Shown here piece after piece: positions 1-7,757 of a stretch of DNA of 50,602 nucleotides (position 1 is its first letter; each line of letters starts with the position of its first letter). This stretch comes from Treponema saccharophilum DSM 2985 (GTDB lineage: Bacteria; Spirochaetota; Spirochaetia; Treponematales; Treponemataceae). The notes under the pieces were generated by a model that was not told the DNA's origin, searched no databases, and saw only the letters and a list, made by a program, of their open reading frames with translations. The translations under genes were made by a program, and so were the position numbers. The stretch spans positions 1-50,602 of the forward strand of contig NZ_AGRW01000035.1 of NCBI RefSeq assembly GCF_000255555.1, given 5' to 3'.

Positions 1-520
1 CTGCGGGCGCACGCTACGAGCAAAAAATGATAAACGCTAGCAAAACATAGCGTGCGCCCCCCTCGCATGTTCCGTGGGCGCACGCTCCGATAAACAACGA
101 TAAACGCTAGCAAAACAAAGCGTTCCGCACTCACAAAAAAAGACGCGGAACATGCGCCCCCCCGCATGTTCCGTGGGCGCACGCTCCGATAAACAACGAT
201 AAACGCTAGCAAAACAAAGCGTTCCGCACTCACCCCAAAAGGCGCACACCACGCAAAAGCGGGGTGCTGCGGGCGCACGCTCCGATAAACAACGACAAAC
301 GCTCGTAAAACAAAGCGTTCCGCCTCCACTTCAACAGGGCGCGGAACATGCGCCCCTCGCATGTTCCGTGGGCGCACGCTCCGAGAAACAGTGATAAACG
401 CCAGCAAAACAAAGCGTTCCGCCTCCACTTCAACAGGGCGCGGAACATGCGCCACTCGCATGTTCCGTGGGCGCACGCTCCGATAAACAACGATAAACGC
501 TCGTAAAACAAAGCGTGCGC
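1..520. repeat. Tandem array of about 99 bp units, six copies
   Basis: The core GGGCGCACGCT recurs at 5, 76, 175, 271, 370 and 469, giving steps of 71, 99, 96, 99 and 99 bp. Most units carry a long inverted repeat, with arms CGGAACATGCG and CGCATGTTCCG separated by a few C residues, that would fold into a strong hairpin. Copies differ by scattered substitutions, so the array is not freshly amplified. Open frames through it only reflect the repeat. An inverted relative lies at the right edge of the window. I see no gene here, and the function is unknown. Confidence 0.85.
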
Positions 521-584
521 CGTGGCAAGACACACAAAATCGGGTATAGTTTCTTTGCGGCGAAAATGCCGCAAGGAAAGAAAA

Positions 585-1388
585 ATGTCGGTAAATTCAA
601 CGATACAGCAGACTCTCGCCGAAGCGAGAAAAATCGTCATAAAAATCGGGTCGAACACGCTCGCTAAAGCGGACGGAACGCAGAACACGGAATTCATGCA
701 GTCATTCGCACGGCAATGCAGGAACCTGATTGACGCGGGAAAAAGCGTCGTCGTCGTCTCATCGGGGGCGCAGGTTTCCGGAGTCTCGACGCTCAAGGAA
801 TGGGCACGGAAAAAGGACGTGCATTTCAGGCAGGCGCTCGCGGCAATCGGGCAAGTCGAGCTGATGGCGCAATGGCGGAAGGCGTTCGGCGAATTCGACA
901 TCCACATCGGGCAGCTTCTTTTCACGAAGGACGATTTCGAGGACAACCACCGCTCGCTCAACATACGGAACACGATTTTCACGCTCGTCGATGAAGGCGC
1001 CGTCCCCATCATCAACGAGAACGATTCTGTCTCGACGGACGAATTCGCGATAGGCGACAACGACAACCTTTCCGCGCTGACGGCGATTCTCTGGAGCGCG
1101 GACCTCCTCATCCTTTTCAGCGACATCGACGGAATATACACCGACAATCCAAAAACGAACCCGAACGCGCAGCTTGTCGAGACAGTGGCGGATATTTCCG
1201 AACTGCGGAAATCGATAAAAATAGGCGGAACAAACAGTTTTGGCACGGGCGGAATCGAGACAAAAATTCAGGCTGCCGAAAAAACAGTCGTCTACGGCAT
1301 TCCCCTTCTTCTTGCGAACGGCGGCAGGGAAAATATCCTCGACAACCTCGTGAACGGAACCGCAACAGGAACACTCTTCCTTGCATAA
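585..1388 (+). CDS. proB: Glutamate 5-kinase, short form without PUA domain
   Basis: Glutamate 5-kinase phosphorylates the gamma-carboxylate of glutamate in the first step of proline synthesis. The 267-residue protein is a single amino-acid-kinase fold. It shows the N-terminal KIGSNTL nucleotide loop, a VSSGA glycine loop, INENDSVS, the GDNDNLSA substrate motif, and LFSDIDGIYT followed by GTGGIETKIQAA. The family is often about 370 residues with a C-terminal PUA RNA-binding-like domain, which is absent here. The start at 585 is chosen because AAGGAAAG lies 5-12 bases upstream; the frame is open to 522 but has no ribosome site there. TATAGT at 544-549 is a plausible -10 box. proA is not adjacent. 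The gene sits between two repeat regions. Confidence 0.93.
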   Translation: MSVNSTIQQTLAEARKIVIKIGSNTLAKADGTQNTEFMQSFARQCRNLIDAGKSVVVVSSGAQVSGVSTLKEWARKKDVHFRQALAAIGQVELMAQWRKAFGEFDIHIGQLLFTKDDFEDNHRSLNIRNTIFTLVDEGAVPIINENDSVSTDEFAIGDNDNLSALTAILWSADLLILFSDIDGIYTDNPKTNPNAQLVETVADISELRKSIKIGGTNSFGTGGIETKIQAAEKTVVYGIPLLLANGGRENILDNLVNGTATGTLFLA

Positions 1389-1394
1389 GCGCTT

Positions 1395-1636
1395 GCATAC
1401 CGGTGCGCGTTCCTAATTCGGTTTTGTCGGAGCAAGCGTGCGCCGGTGCGTGAAGCGCACCTTCCGTGCCCGAGGGGGCTGCAGGCATACCGGTGCGCGT
1501 TCCCAATTCGGCTTTGTCGGAGCAAGCGTGCGCCGGTGCGTGAAGCGCACCTTCCGTGCCCGAAGAGGCTGCAGGCATACCGGTGCGCGTTCCTAATTCG
1601 GCTTTGTCGGAGCAAGCGTGCGCCGGTGCGCGTTCG
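1395..1636. repeat. 90 bp direct repeat, about 2.7 copies
   Basis: Units starting GCATACCGGTGCGCG occur at 1395, 1485 and 1575, exactly 90 bp apart and nearly identical; the third stops after about 60 bases. Because 90 is divisible by three, spurious open frames run through it on both strands. It follows the proB stop immediately. The piece GGAGCAAGCGTGCGCC resembles the GGAGCGTGCGCCC of the left-end array, so the two families may be related. No function is evident. Bases 1637-1742 hold nothing I recognise. Confidence 0.85.
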
Positions 1637-1742
1637 GAGTTTTCGTAACTGAAAAAATTGCTTTTATCTGACCGCTTTCACCTTCATGGATGCGGGCGGA
1701 TGGCAAAAAAAGCGGAAAACGAACGCAACAAAAAGAGGGCTA

Positions 1743-1771
1743 TTGACACTTTTTTTTAAAAATCGTATATT
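1743..1771 (+). promoter_or_regulatory. Promoter of the tRNA cluster
   Basis: TTGACA at 1743-1748, a 17-base T/A-rich spacer, then TATATT at 1766-1771. This is nearly consensus for the housekeeping sigma factor and places transcription start about ten bases before the first tRNA, as expected for a strong stable-RNA promoter. Confidence 0.9.
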
Positions 1772-1788
1772 CACCAAGCATTTTGTTT

Positions 1789-1873
1789 GGAGCGATGGCA
1801 GAGAGGTCGATTGCACCGGTCTTGAAAACCGGCATACCGCAAGGTATCGTGGGTTCAAATCCTACTCGCTCCG
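1789..1873 (+). tRNA. tRNA-Ser(TGA)
   Basis: The acceptor arms GGAGCGA and TCGCTCC pair. The anticodon arm CCGGT-CTTGAAA-ACCGG gives anticodon TGA, there is a long class II variable arm, and the T-arm loop is TTCAAAT. The discriminator is G1873, as usual for serine tRNAs. CCA is not encoded, so a nucleotidyltransferase must add it. Confidence 0.95.
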
Positions 1874-1898
1874 CTTTCTTTCCGGTTTCCGGAAGAAA

Positions 1899-1983
1899 GG
1901 AGGCGTCGTATAGCGGTATTACAACGGATTGCTAATCCGTCGGTCTCGTAAGAGCCGGGCAGGTTCGACTCCTGTCGCCTCCG
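1899..1983 (+). tRNA. tRNA-Ser(GCT)
   Basis: The acceptor arms GGAGGCG and CGCCTCC pair. The anticodon arm ACGGA-TTGCTAA-TCCGT gives GCT, a serine AGC/AGT reader. A long variable arm with its own stem and a GGTTCGACTCC T-arm support class II. The discriminator is G and no CCA is encoded. It lies 25 bases after the first tRNA, almost certainly on the same transcript. Confidence 0.94.
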
Positions 1984-1989
1984 ATGCAT

Positions 1990-2064
1990 GAGATTGTAGC
2001 TCAGCTGGATTAGAGCGCCACCCTGCGGAGGTGGAGGTCGCACGTTCGAATCGTGTCAGTCTCA
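1990..2064 (+). tRNA. tRNA-Arg(GCG)
   Basis: A 75-base class I tRNA. Acceptor GAGATTG pairs with CAGTCTC (one G-U pair), the D-arm is GCTC/GAGC, and the anticodon arm CCACC-CTGCGGA-GGTGG gives anticodon GCG, reading CGC and CGT. A in the D-loop variable position, C35 and discriminator A fit arginine identity. Most bacteria use ACG (edited to inosine) for this box, so an encoded G34 is noteworthy. No CCA is encoded, and the gene starts six bases after the previous tRNA. Confidence 0.9.
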
Positions 2065-2078
2065 CTCAGATTTTTTTG

Positions 2079-2112
2079 GAAAAAGGCTCGCCAAAACGGT
2101 GGGCTTTTTTTT
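2079..2112 (+). terminator. Rho-independent terminator of the tRNA operon
   Basis: GGCTCGCC pairs with GGTGGGCT across a short A-rich loop, followed by eight T residues. It lies 15 bases after tRNA-Arg. Confidence 0.85.
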
Positions 2113-2122
2113 ATGCGCGCGC

Positions 2123-2243
2123 CCTCTTTCCTCTTTCCTCTTTCCTCTTTCCTCTTTCCTCTTTCCTCTTTCCTCTTTCCTCTTTCCTCTTTCCTCTTTC
2201 CTCTTTCCTCTTTCCTCTTTCCTCTTTCCTCTTTCCTCTTTCC
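2123..2243. repeat. Heptanucleotide tract, about 17 copies of CTCTTTC
   Basis: An uninterrupted array of a 7 bp pyrimidine unit, essentially perfect over 121 bp. Seven is not a multiple of three, yet all three frames stay open through it (one encodes repeating FLFPLSS). It ends five bases before the TTGGAC that could be the -35 box of the downstream esterase gene. Such tracts expand and contract by slipped-strand pairing. Confidence 0.95.
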
Positions 2244-2282
2244 ACGATTGGACGAACGGAAAAAATCGCGCATACTATTGTC

Positions 2283-2885
2283 ATGAACGAAAAGAAAATC
2301 AATTTGCTTTACATCCACGGGTTCAACGGAAAATCGCAGGGCGGAACGTACGTGGCGCTCAAAAGCCTCGCGGAAGGATTCGGGATAAACGTCCTGACGC
2401 ATCAGTTCAGGGAGCTGCACACCAATGTCGAAAAAACGCAGGGCGAAATCGAGCGACTGTGCCGCGACAACGACATACGGATTATTGCGGGCGCCTCGCT
2501 CGGCGGATTCTACGCGCTTCAATGCAGGCTTCCGCTCAAAAAAATCGCGATAAACCCGTGCCTTCTTCCTTCAGCCGAAATTCCGCTGCTAAAGAATTTC
2601 GACACGGGTGAAAACGTTTTTGTTCCGGAAAGCGTAATCGAAAAATGGCGCGAGCTTGAGCGGTGGCTTGTCGTTCCGAACGCGTTCGGGATTTTCGGGA
2701 GGCAGGACGACCTTTTCCACAACGGCGCGGAACGGAATTTCAAATCGATGTTCGACTCGCTTTTCAAGGAAAGCTCCGCGTCCGTCCTCGTCAACGGAAA
2801 GCACAGCCTTGAGCTTGATGAGCTTCGCCCGGGATTTTTCGCGGCGATGGAGCATTTCAAAATCGAGGGGCGCGTCCAGAACTGA
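2283..2885 (+). CDS. YqiA/YcfP-type alpha/beta-hydrolase esterase
   Basis: A 200-residue small esterase of the UPF0227/YqiA type. It has the N-terminal LLYIHGFNGKSQG oxyanion segment, the nucleophile elbow GASLGGFYA, a late Asp in FGRQDDLF, and GKHSLE with the likely catalytic His. The family hydrolyses short acyl esters in vitro; the physiological substrate is unknown. An upstream extension in the same frame runs back through the heptanucleotide tract and a tRNA and is not credible. No Shine-Dalgarno precedes 2283. TTGGAC at 2248 and CATACT or TACTAT at 2271-2278 suggest a promoter so close that the mRNA may be leaderless. It converges with the M48 gene, 21 bases away. Confidence 0.85.
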   Translation: MNEKKINLLYIHGFNGKSQGGTYVALKSLAEGFGINVLTHQFRELHTNVEKTQGEIERLCRDNDIRIIAGASLGGFYALQCRLPLKKIAINPCLLPSAEIPLLKNFDTGENVFVPESVIEKWRELERWLVVPNAFGIFGRQDDLFHNGAERNFKSMFDSLFKESSASVLVNGKHSLELDELRPGFFAAMEHFKIEGRVQN

Positions 2886-2906
2886 ATTTTCCCGCACCAC
2901 TGCCGA

Positions 2907-4193
2907 CTACCGCTTCTTTTCCCGGAGCGCGCGGATTCGCTCAAGAAGGGGCGGATGATTGTAATGGAAAACCGAATAGATTTTCGGGACCTGAATCTCG
3001 CTGAGGTTTTCCTTGTTGAGCTTGACGAGCGCGGATACGAGCTCCTCGCACCCGCCGCACACTTCCGCGCTGAACGCATCGGCCTGGAATTCGTCGCGGC
3101 GGCTGAAGAAATTCAGCACGACGCCGGCAAGCGGGGAAAATCCCGAGAAGACGATTCCGAAAAGGACGAGTCCCGCCATCATCATGCGGTGGCTCACCTC
3201 CCCGCCTGCCTCCTTCATCACGGAAAAACCGAATCCTTCGTACAGCGGCGGATAGCGTAGCGCGAGGCTCACGACAAAAAGCGCGGCAAAGACGACGGGA
3301 ATCACGACGAGCATACGCCGTATTATGTGGTGCTTCTTGAAATGCCCGAGCTCGTGCCCGAGAACGGCTTCGATTTCGGCGGGCGTGAGCTGCTCGATAA
3401 GCGTATCGTACAGAACGACGCGCTTCGTCTTTCCGAATCCCGTGAAATACGCGTTAGAATGCCCGGAGCGGCGCGACGCGTCCATCACAAAAAGCCCGCC
3501 CGAGCGGAAATGACAGCGCGCAAGAAGCGAATCGAGGCGCGATTTCAGCTCGCCGTCCTCAAGCGGCGTGAATTTGTTGAAAAGCGGCGCGATGAAAACG
3601 GGATAGATTACGGAAACGGCAAGGCTGAACGCGATGTACGCCGCCGCAAGAAAAATCCACCACGACGACGGCGCAACGCGGAACAAGAACCCGGCGACGG
3701 CGACAAGCGGAAGCGCGAGCACGGCGGAGACGACCGCCTCCTTCACCGCGTCCACAATCCACATGCCGAACGTCTGCTTGCAGAACCCGAATTTCTTTTC
3801 GATTCCGAAAACGCGGTACAGGCTGAACGGAATTCCGACAATCGCGTCGGGAACGGAAATGAACAGCAGGAAAAGCACGTTCACGAAAAACGCGCTCCCC
3901 GTCCAGGTGAAGACCGTCTCGAAAACGGCAGGATAGAACCCGCTGGCGGCAAGATACACTTTGAGAGCGAGCGAGACGAGTATTTCGGGAACCGAGAAAA
4001 AGTGCTTGGCGTCCTCATAGGCGCACGTCCGGGAAAGAGTCTCCTTGTCGACAGACGCGCCGACTTCCGGCGGGATTTCCATCCCGTGCTTTTTCCTGAA
4101 CGAATAGTCGATGAACCCGAGCGACAGATGGATTGCCGCATCAAGGAACGCTCCGACAAAAAACAAAACGACGAAAACATTTGTGTACTGCAT
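2907..4193 (-). CDS. M48 zinc metalloprotease, Ste24 (CAAX protease) type
   Basis: A 428-residue integral membrane protease with several hydrophobic segments before and after the catalytic core. The zinc motif HELGH is at residues 280-284, with the third ligand Glu368 in RRDEFQADAF. The blocks IAPLFNKFTPL and SGHSNAYFTGFGK are typical of Ste24/HtpX relatives. In bacteria these proteins are thought to act in membrane protein quality control, since prenylated substrates are lacking. The open frame extends 75 codons further upstream into the fbp gene. The start at 4193 is preferred because the protein begins directly with a transmembrane segment and GGAG lies seven bases upstream. It is 58 bases downstream of fbp and probably co-transcribed. 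Confidence 0.9.
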   Translation of the reverse strand: MQYTNVFVVLFFVGAFLDAAIHLSLGFIDYSFRKKHGMEIPPEVGASVDKETLSRTCAYEDAKHFFSVPEILVSLALKVYLAASGFYPAVFETVFTWTGSAFFVNVLFLLFISVPDAIVGIPFSLYRVFGIEKKFGFCKQTFGMWIVDAVKEAVVSAVLALPLVAVAGFLFRVAPSSWWIFLAAAYIAFSLAVSVIYPVFIAPLFNKFTPLEDGELKSRLDSLLARCHFRSGGLFVMDASRRSGHSNAYFTGFGKTKRVVLYDTLIEQLTPAEIEAVLGHELGHFKKHHIIRRMLVVIPVVFAALFVVSLALRYPPLYEGFGFSVMKEAGGEVSHRMMMAGLVLFGIVFSGFSPLAGVVLNFFSRRDEFQADAFSAEVCGGCEELVSALVKLNKENLSEIQVPKIYSVFHYNHPPLLERIRALREKKR

Positions 4194-4251
4194 CTCAACT
4201 CCGAACCGAGGGTATAAAACGGGTCTATTCAAAACGGTTTGTTTTCCCGTG

Positions 4252-6156
4252 TCAAGGACAGGAAAACCGGACCCCTTTTCTGTACGCGCAGAGAAGCTCC
4301 TCAAGCTCGGCAATCTGCTCCTCAAGCTCGGAGCCGCGGTCGGTGTCGCGAACGTGCCGCCTGTTCGGGAAACGCTCGACCTGAATCGTGTCGGAAACGA
4401 TGTCGGAATCGGTGGCAATCATCTGCTCGCAGCTCGTGAATTTCTCGTGGACGACGAGGCGCATCCCATAGCTGTTGCACACGAGCGTGTATCCGGCAAT
4501 TCCCGTTTTTTCGTGGTACGCCGCCGAAAATCCGCCGTCGATGATAAGCAGCTTCCCGCCGCATTTTATCGGAGAATCGCCTTTCTTCACTTCCTGCGGG
4601 ACGTGGCCGTTTATTATATGGGCGGTCTTTTCGTCCAGACCGAATTCGCGGAGAATCGAATTCACGGTCGCCTCGTCCTCAAGCTCGTCGTAGTAGCGGT
4701 TCTTCCGCTCGCACCGCGCCTCCTTGTCGTCTATGAACATGCTCTCGAAGCACGCCATCTTCTCCTTCCCGAACAGCGGCGATTTCGGCCCCGTCCACAA
4801 ATACCACATTATGTTCTCGCCGCGCCTTTTTTCCTCGGAGCCGCTTTTTGCGAAATACCCCTTGCGAACCCAGACCTCAAGCTCGTCGTAAAGGCGCTTT
4901 CCGCTGACGGTTTTTCCGTACACATCGACCGGAAGGAATTTTCCGTCGGAATCGAGCGGCATGCAGCCGTGGTACAGCAGGTTCCCGTTGAAAACCTTGT
5001 AGAGGCTTCCCTTCGCGAAAAGGAAACGGACATGGCGCTGGAGCTTCTCGCAATGCGTGAACGAATAGACGAGCCTGTTCATGACGCGCTCCTCGTCGTC
5101 GGAAAGTTTTTCCGGATTCGCGGGGTCAACAGTCGGCATGTCGGCGGAAAAATCGCCCACGTTGAGCCTCCATTCCTTTCCGCCGATGTTCACGGTCTTC
5201 TTTTCGAAATCGATTTTGTCCAGGACGAGACGGTGCTCCATCCCGAATTCGGGATTCTCGCGAATCAGTTCAGCTTCGAGCTTGAGCTGAATCAGGAGAA
5301 TCGCGCGGTGGACGGCGTTCCTGTCCATTTTCCCGTATGCGCTCATGCAGAAGGTGACGAGCGGCGTAAGGTTTATCCCGTAACCTTCCTCAAGGACGTC
5401 GAGATTGTTGTACCGCGCGCAGAGCCTGACGACATTCGCGATGCACACCTTGCTTCCGGCGGCGGCGCCCATCCAGACGATGTCGTGGTTTCCCCATTGT
5501 ATGTCGAGCGAATGGTAGTTCAGAATCGAATCGAGGATGAGATGCGGTCCCGGCCCCCGGTCGAAAATGTCGCCGATTATGTGAAGGTGGTCGATGACGA
5601 GCCGCTGAATCATGTTGCAGAGCGCGACGATAAGCTGCTCCGCCGCCCCGATGCGTATGACGGTGCTGATTATGGAATTGTAGTACGCCTGCTTGTCCTT
5701 GATTTCTTCCTTCTCCGTTATGAGCTCCTCGATTACGTAGGAGAAATCCTCGGGCATCGCCTTGTGGACTTTCGAGCGCGTGTATTTCGACGATACGCGG
5801 CGGAGCATCGCAACGAGACGGTGGAGCGTGACGGTGTACCAGTCGTCCAAATCCTCCTCGGACTGTCTGACAATCTCAAGTTTCTCCTTCGGGTAGTAAA
5901 TCAATGTCGCGAGCGCGCGTTTTACGGACGACGTTTCCGTGTTGCCGAAAACCTCCTCTATTTTCGTCCGTATCGAGCCGGAGCCGTTCCGCAAAACATG
6001 GCTGAACTGCTGGAATTCCCCGTGAATGTCCGTGAGGAAATGCTCCGTGCCCTTCGGCAGAGCGAGTATCGCCTGAAGGTTCACAATCTCCGTTATGACC
6101 GACTGCTCCGACGGATATTGCCGTGCTAGAATCGAAAGATATTTCTCGTTTTTCAT
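4252..6156 (-). CDS. fbp: Fructose-1,6-bisphosphatase, class III
   Basis: A 634-residue enzyme of the Firmicutes-type class III family (about 640-670 residues), which dephosphorylates fructose-1,6-bisphosphate for gluconeogenesis. It is a metallophosphoesterase fold; metal-binding blocks TDIHGEF near the N-terminus, GDIFDRGPG and QWGNHD are intact. The C-terminal half carries INGHVP and LLIIDGGFS, typical of the family. An ORF on the opposite strand covers almost the whole gene but is a codon-bias shadow. No Shine-Dalgarno lies before the ATG. An extended -10 (TGATATAAT) ends seven bases upstream, so the mRNA is probably leaderless. It is a different evolutionary family from the E. coli class I enzyme. 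Confidence 0.96.
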   Translation of the reverse strand: MKNEKYLSILARQYPSEQSVITEIVNLQAILALPKGTEHFLTDIHGEFQQFSHVLRNGSGSIRTKIEEVFGNTETSSVKRALATLIYYPKEKLEIVRQSEEDLDDWYTVTLHRLVAMLRRVSSKYTRSKVHKAMPEDFSYVIEELITEKEEIKDKQAYYNSIISTVIRIGAAEQLIVALCNMIQRLVIDHLHIIGDIFDRGPGPHLILDSILNYHSLDIQWGNHDIVWMGAAAGSKVCIANVVRLCARYNNLDVLEEGYGINLTPLVTFCMSAYGKMDRNAVHRAILLIQLKLEAELIRENPEFGMEHRLVLDKIDFEKKTVNIGGKEWRLNVGDFSADMPTVDPANPEKLSDDEERVMNRLVYSFTHCEKLQRHVRFLFAKGSLYKVFNGNLLYHGCMPLDSDGKFLPVDVYGKTVSGKRLYDELEVWVRKGYFAKSGSEEKRRGENIMWYLWTGPKSPLFGKEKMACFESMFIDDKEARCERKNRYYDELEDEATVNSILREFGLDEKTAHIINGHVPQEVKKGDSPIKCGGKLLIIDGGFSAAYHEKTGIAGYTLVCNSYGMRLVVHEKFTSCEQMIATDSDIVSDTIQVERFPNRRHVRDTDRGSELEEQIAELEELLCAYRKGVRFSCP

Positions 6157-6163
6157 GGGGGAA

Positions 6164-6172
6164 ATTATATCA
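6164..6172 (-). promoter_or_regulatory. Extended -10 promoter of fbp, predicted leaderless start
   Basis: On the minus strand TGATATAAT is followed by seven bases and the ATG. Counting from the hexamer places +1 one base before the start codon. There is no purine-rich ribosome site. Confidence 0.7.
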
Positions 6173-6262
6173 GTTCCCGCGCGAAAACATCATTTTTTTG
6201 TGGTGCCGAAAGCAGTTTTCCCATCGCGGAATACGGCTTTTTCCGAAACTTCCGGACGACCG

Positions 6263-6309
6263 AAAAAAAATCCCGATTCCGACTCGAAAACAAAAGGGCG
6301 GAATCGGAA
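6263..6309 (-). terminator. Terminator after pyrC
   Basis: On the minus strand an 11 bp stem (TTCCGATTCCG pairing with CGGAATCGGGA) is followed by eight T residues, starting about 10 bases after the pyrC stop. It separates pyrC from fbp. Confidence 0.9.
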
Positions 6310-6319
6310 CTCACGAAGC

Positions 6320-7681
6320 TCAGCAGTAAATCATGCGCTTGACGCGGCCGACGAGCTTCTTCCCTTCGAGCGGCGTCGATTTTCCCTTTGACTTGAATTC
6401 CGCGGCGCGGACAATCCACTCCTCGCGCGTATCGACAAGCGAGAACGAAGCCGCAAATCCGGGACGGAGCCGCCCCGACTTCAAGCCGAGAATCGCGGCG
6501 GGATTCGCGCTCATAAGTTCCGACAGCCGTGAAAGGGAGAATCCCTCCTCCGCGCACAGAACCGTATGGCAGGCGGCAAAAGCCGTCTCAAGACCGGTGA
6601 ACCCAGGGGAGCCGGCGGCTTTGTCCTCCATCGTGTGCGGGGCGTGGTCTGTTCCGATGCAGTCCGCCGTCCCGTCGCGCAGCGCCTCAATCAACGCGCG
6701 CCTGTCTTCCACGCTCCGAAGAGGAGGATTCACGAGCGCGCGGATATTCGGCTCTTCCGTCCCCACAAGGGAAAGATGGTGCGGCGTGACCTCGACGGAG
6801 CAGTCGATTCCCCGCGCCTTCGCGTTCCGCACGGCATCCATGCTCGTTTTTGTGGAGCAATGGCAGATGTGGACGTGACAATGCGCGAGCGCGCCAATCT
6901 CAAGGTTCCGCTCCGTCGCGGCATCCTCGGCAAGCGCAAGAAGCGAATTCGCGCGCGAAAGGTTCCCGTCGATTTCCGACACGACGGATTCAGGGACGGA
7001 ACCGGGAATTTCGTCGAATATTCCCGCGGGAATTCCGTTGTCAGCCATAAGGCGGAGCGCCGCCTGCCTGAACGGACGGGCTGCTTTCGCAAGCTCCACA
7101 TCCTCGCAATGGCACGCGACGACGATTCCCTTCTTCCCGGCTTTCTCCATCGCCTCAAGCATGACGGCGGCGGAGGCAACATCGTGCCCGTCCTCGCTTA
7201 TCACCGGAAATTCATCCCTGCTCAAATCGTCGATTGCAGACGTGTCCGTTCCGCCGAAATCCTTCGTTATGCTGACCGTCTGAAAAACCGTCGCGCGGGA
7301 TTTCTCCGAGCATTCTTTCATTATCGATTTTGCGAGCGACGACGACGAGACGACAGGATTCGTGTTCGGCATGAGGACGAGCGTTCCGAATCCGCCGTTC
7401 TCCGCAGCGGCGAGCGCAGAATCGATATCCTCTTTCTGCGTCTGCCCCGGATAGCGGAAATGCGCGTGCATGTCCACGAAAGACGGCATGAGCGCAAGCC
7501 CTTCCGCGTCTATAAAATTCCCGCGTGGAATCCCGACGACGGCGGCGAGTTTCTCCGCATCGCTCCGTCTCCTGAAAGAACCCATATGCACGGAACAGAT
7601 AATTCCGTCCCTGCAGAAAACCGCGCCCTCGGAGTCGATGTCGGCATCAACAAGACGCGCATTGTATATGACTGCATCCAT
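6320..7681 (-). CDS. pyrC: Dihydroorotase, type I
   Basis: A 453-residue amidohydrolase that cyclises carbamoyl aspartate to dihydroorotate in pyrimidine synthesis. It has MHAHFRYPG (zinc-binding HxH plus Arg, residues 72-76), PNTNPV, VTPHHL, HICHCST, and GTDHAPH with the catalytic Asp. These match the longer type I family, as in Bacillus and Aquifex, rather than the short E. coli type II enzyme. GGGGA about eight bases upstream supports the ATG at 7681. No other pyrimidine genes lie nearby. It is separated by 76 bases from nnr upstream and by a terminator from fbp downstream, so it is probably monocistronic or the tail of an nnr transcript. Confidence 0.95.
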   Translation of the reverse strand: MDAVIYNARLVDADIDSEGAVFCRDGIICSVHMGSFRRRSDAEKLAAVVGIPRGNFIDAEGLALMPSFVDMHAHFRYPGQTQKEDIDSALAAAENGGFGTLVLMPNTNPVVSSSSLAKSIMKECSEKSRATVFQTVSITKDFGGTDTSAIDDLSRDEFPVISEDGHDVASAAVMLEAMEKAGKKGIVVACHCEDVELAKAARPFRQAALRLMADNGIPAGIFDEIPGSVPESVVSEIDGNLSRANSLLALAEDAATERNLEIGALAHCHVHICHCSTKTSMDAVRNAKARGIDCSVEVTPHHLSLVGTEEPNIRALVNPPLRSVEDRRALIEALRDGTADCIGTDHAPHTMEDKAAGSPGFTGLETAFAACHTVLCAEEGFSLSRLSELMSANPAAILGLKSGRLRPGFAASFSLVDTREEWIVRAAEFKSKGKSTPLEGKKLVGRVKRMIYC

Positions 7682-7757
7682 TTTTCATTCCCCAAACGTT
7701 TTTTTTCCACGATTCTACAGAAAAAATGACGCCCTGAAAAACCCCCGCGGCAAGCGC

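Noticed and set aside
1-520. CRISPR array
   Set aside because: The whole 99 bp unit repeats with no unique spacers, and no cas genes are present.
230-1578. Minus-strand frames through the repeat arrays and proB
   Set aside because: They arise from repeat units that lack stops; the protein repeats are only translated DNA repeats.
2031-2282. N-terminal extension of the esterase through the heptanucleotide tract
   Set aside because: It would begin inside tRNA-Arg and give a low-complexity FLFPLSS stretch unlike the family.
4111-6129. Long open frame on the plus strand across fbp
   Set aside because: It is antisense to fbp, with low-quality composition and no family similarity; the bias of the real gene explains it.
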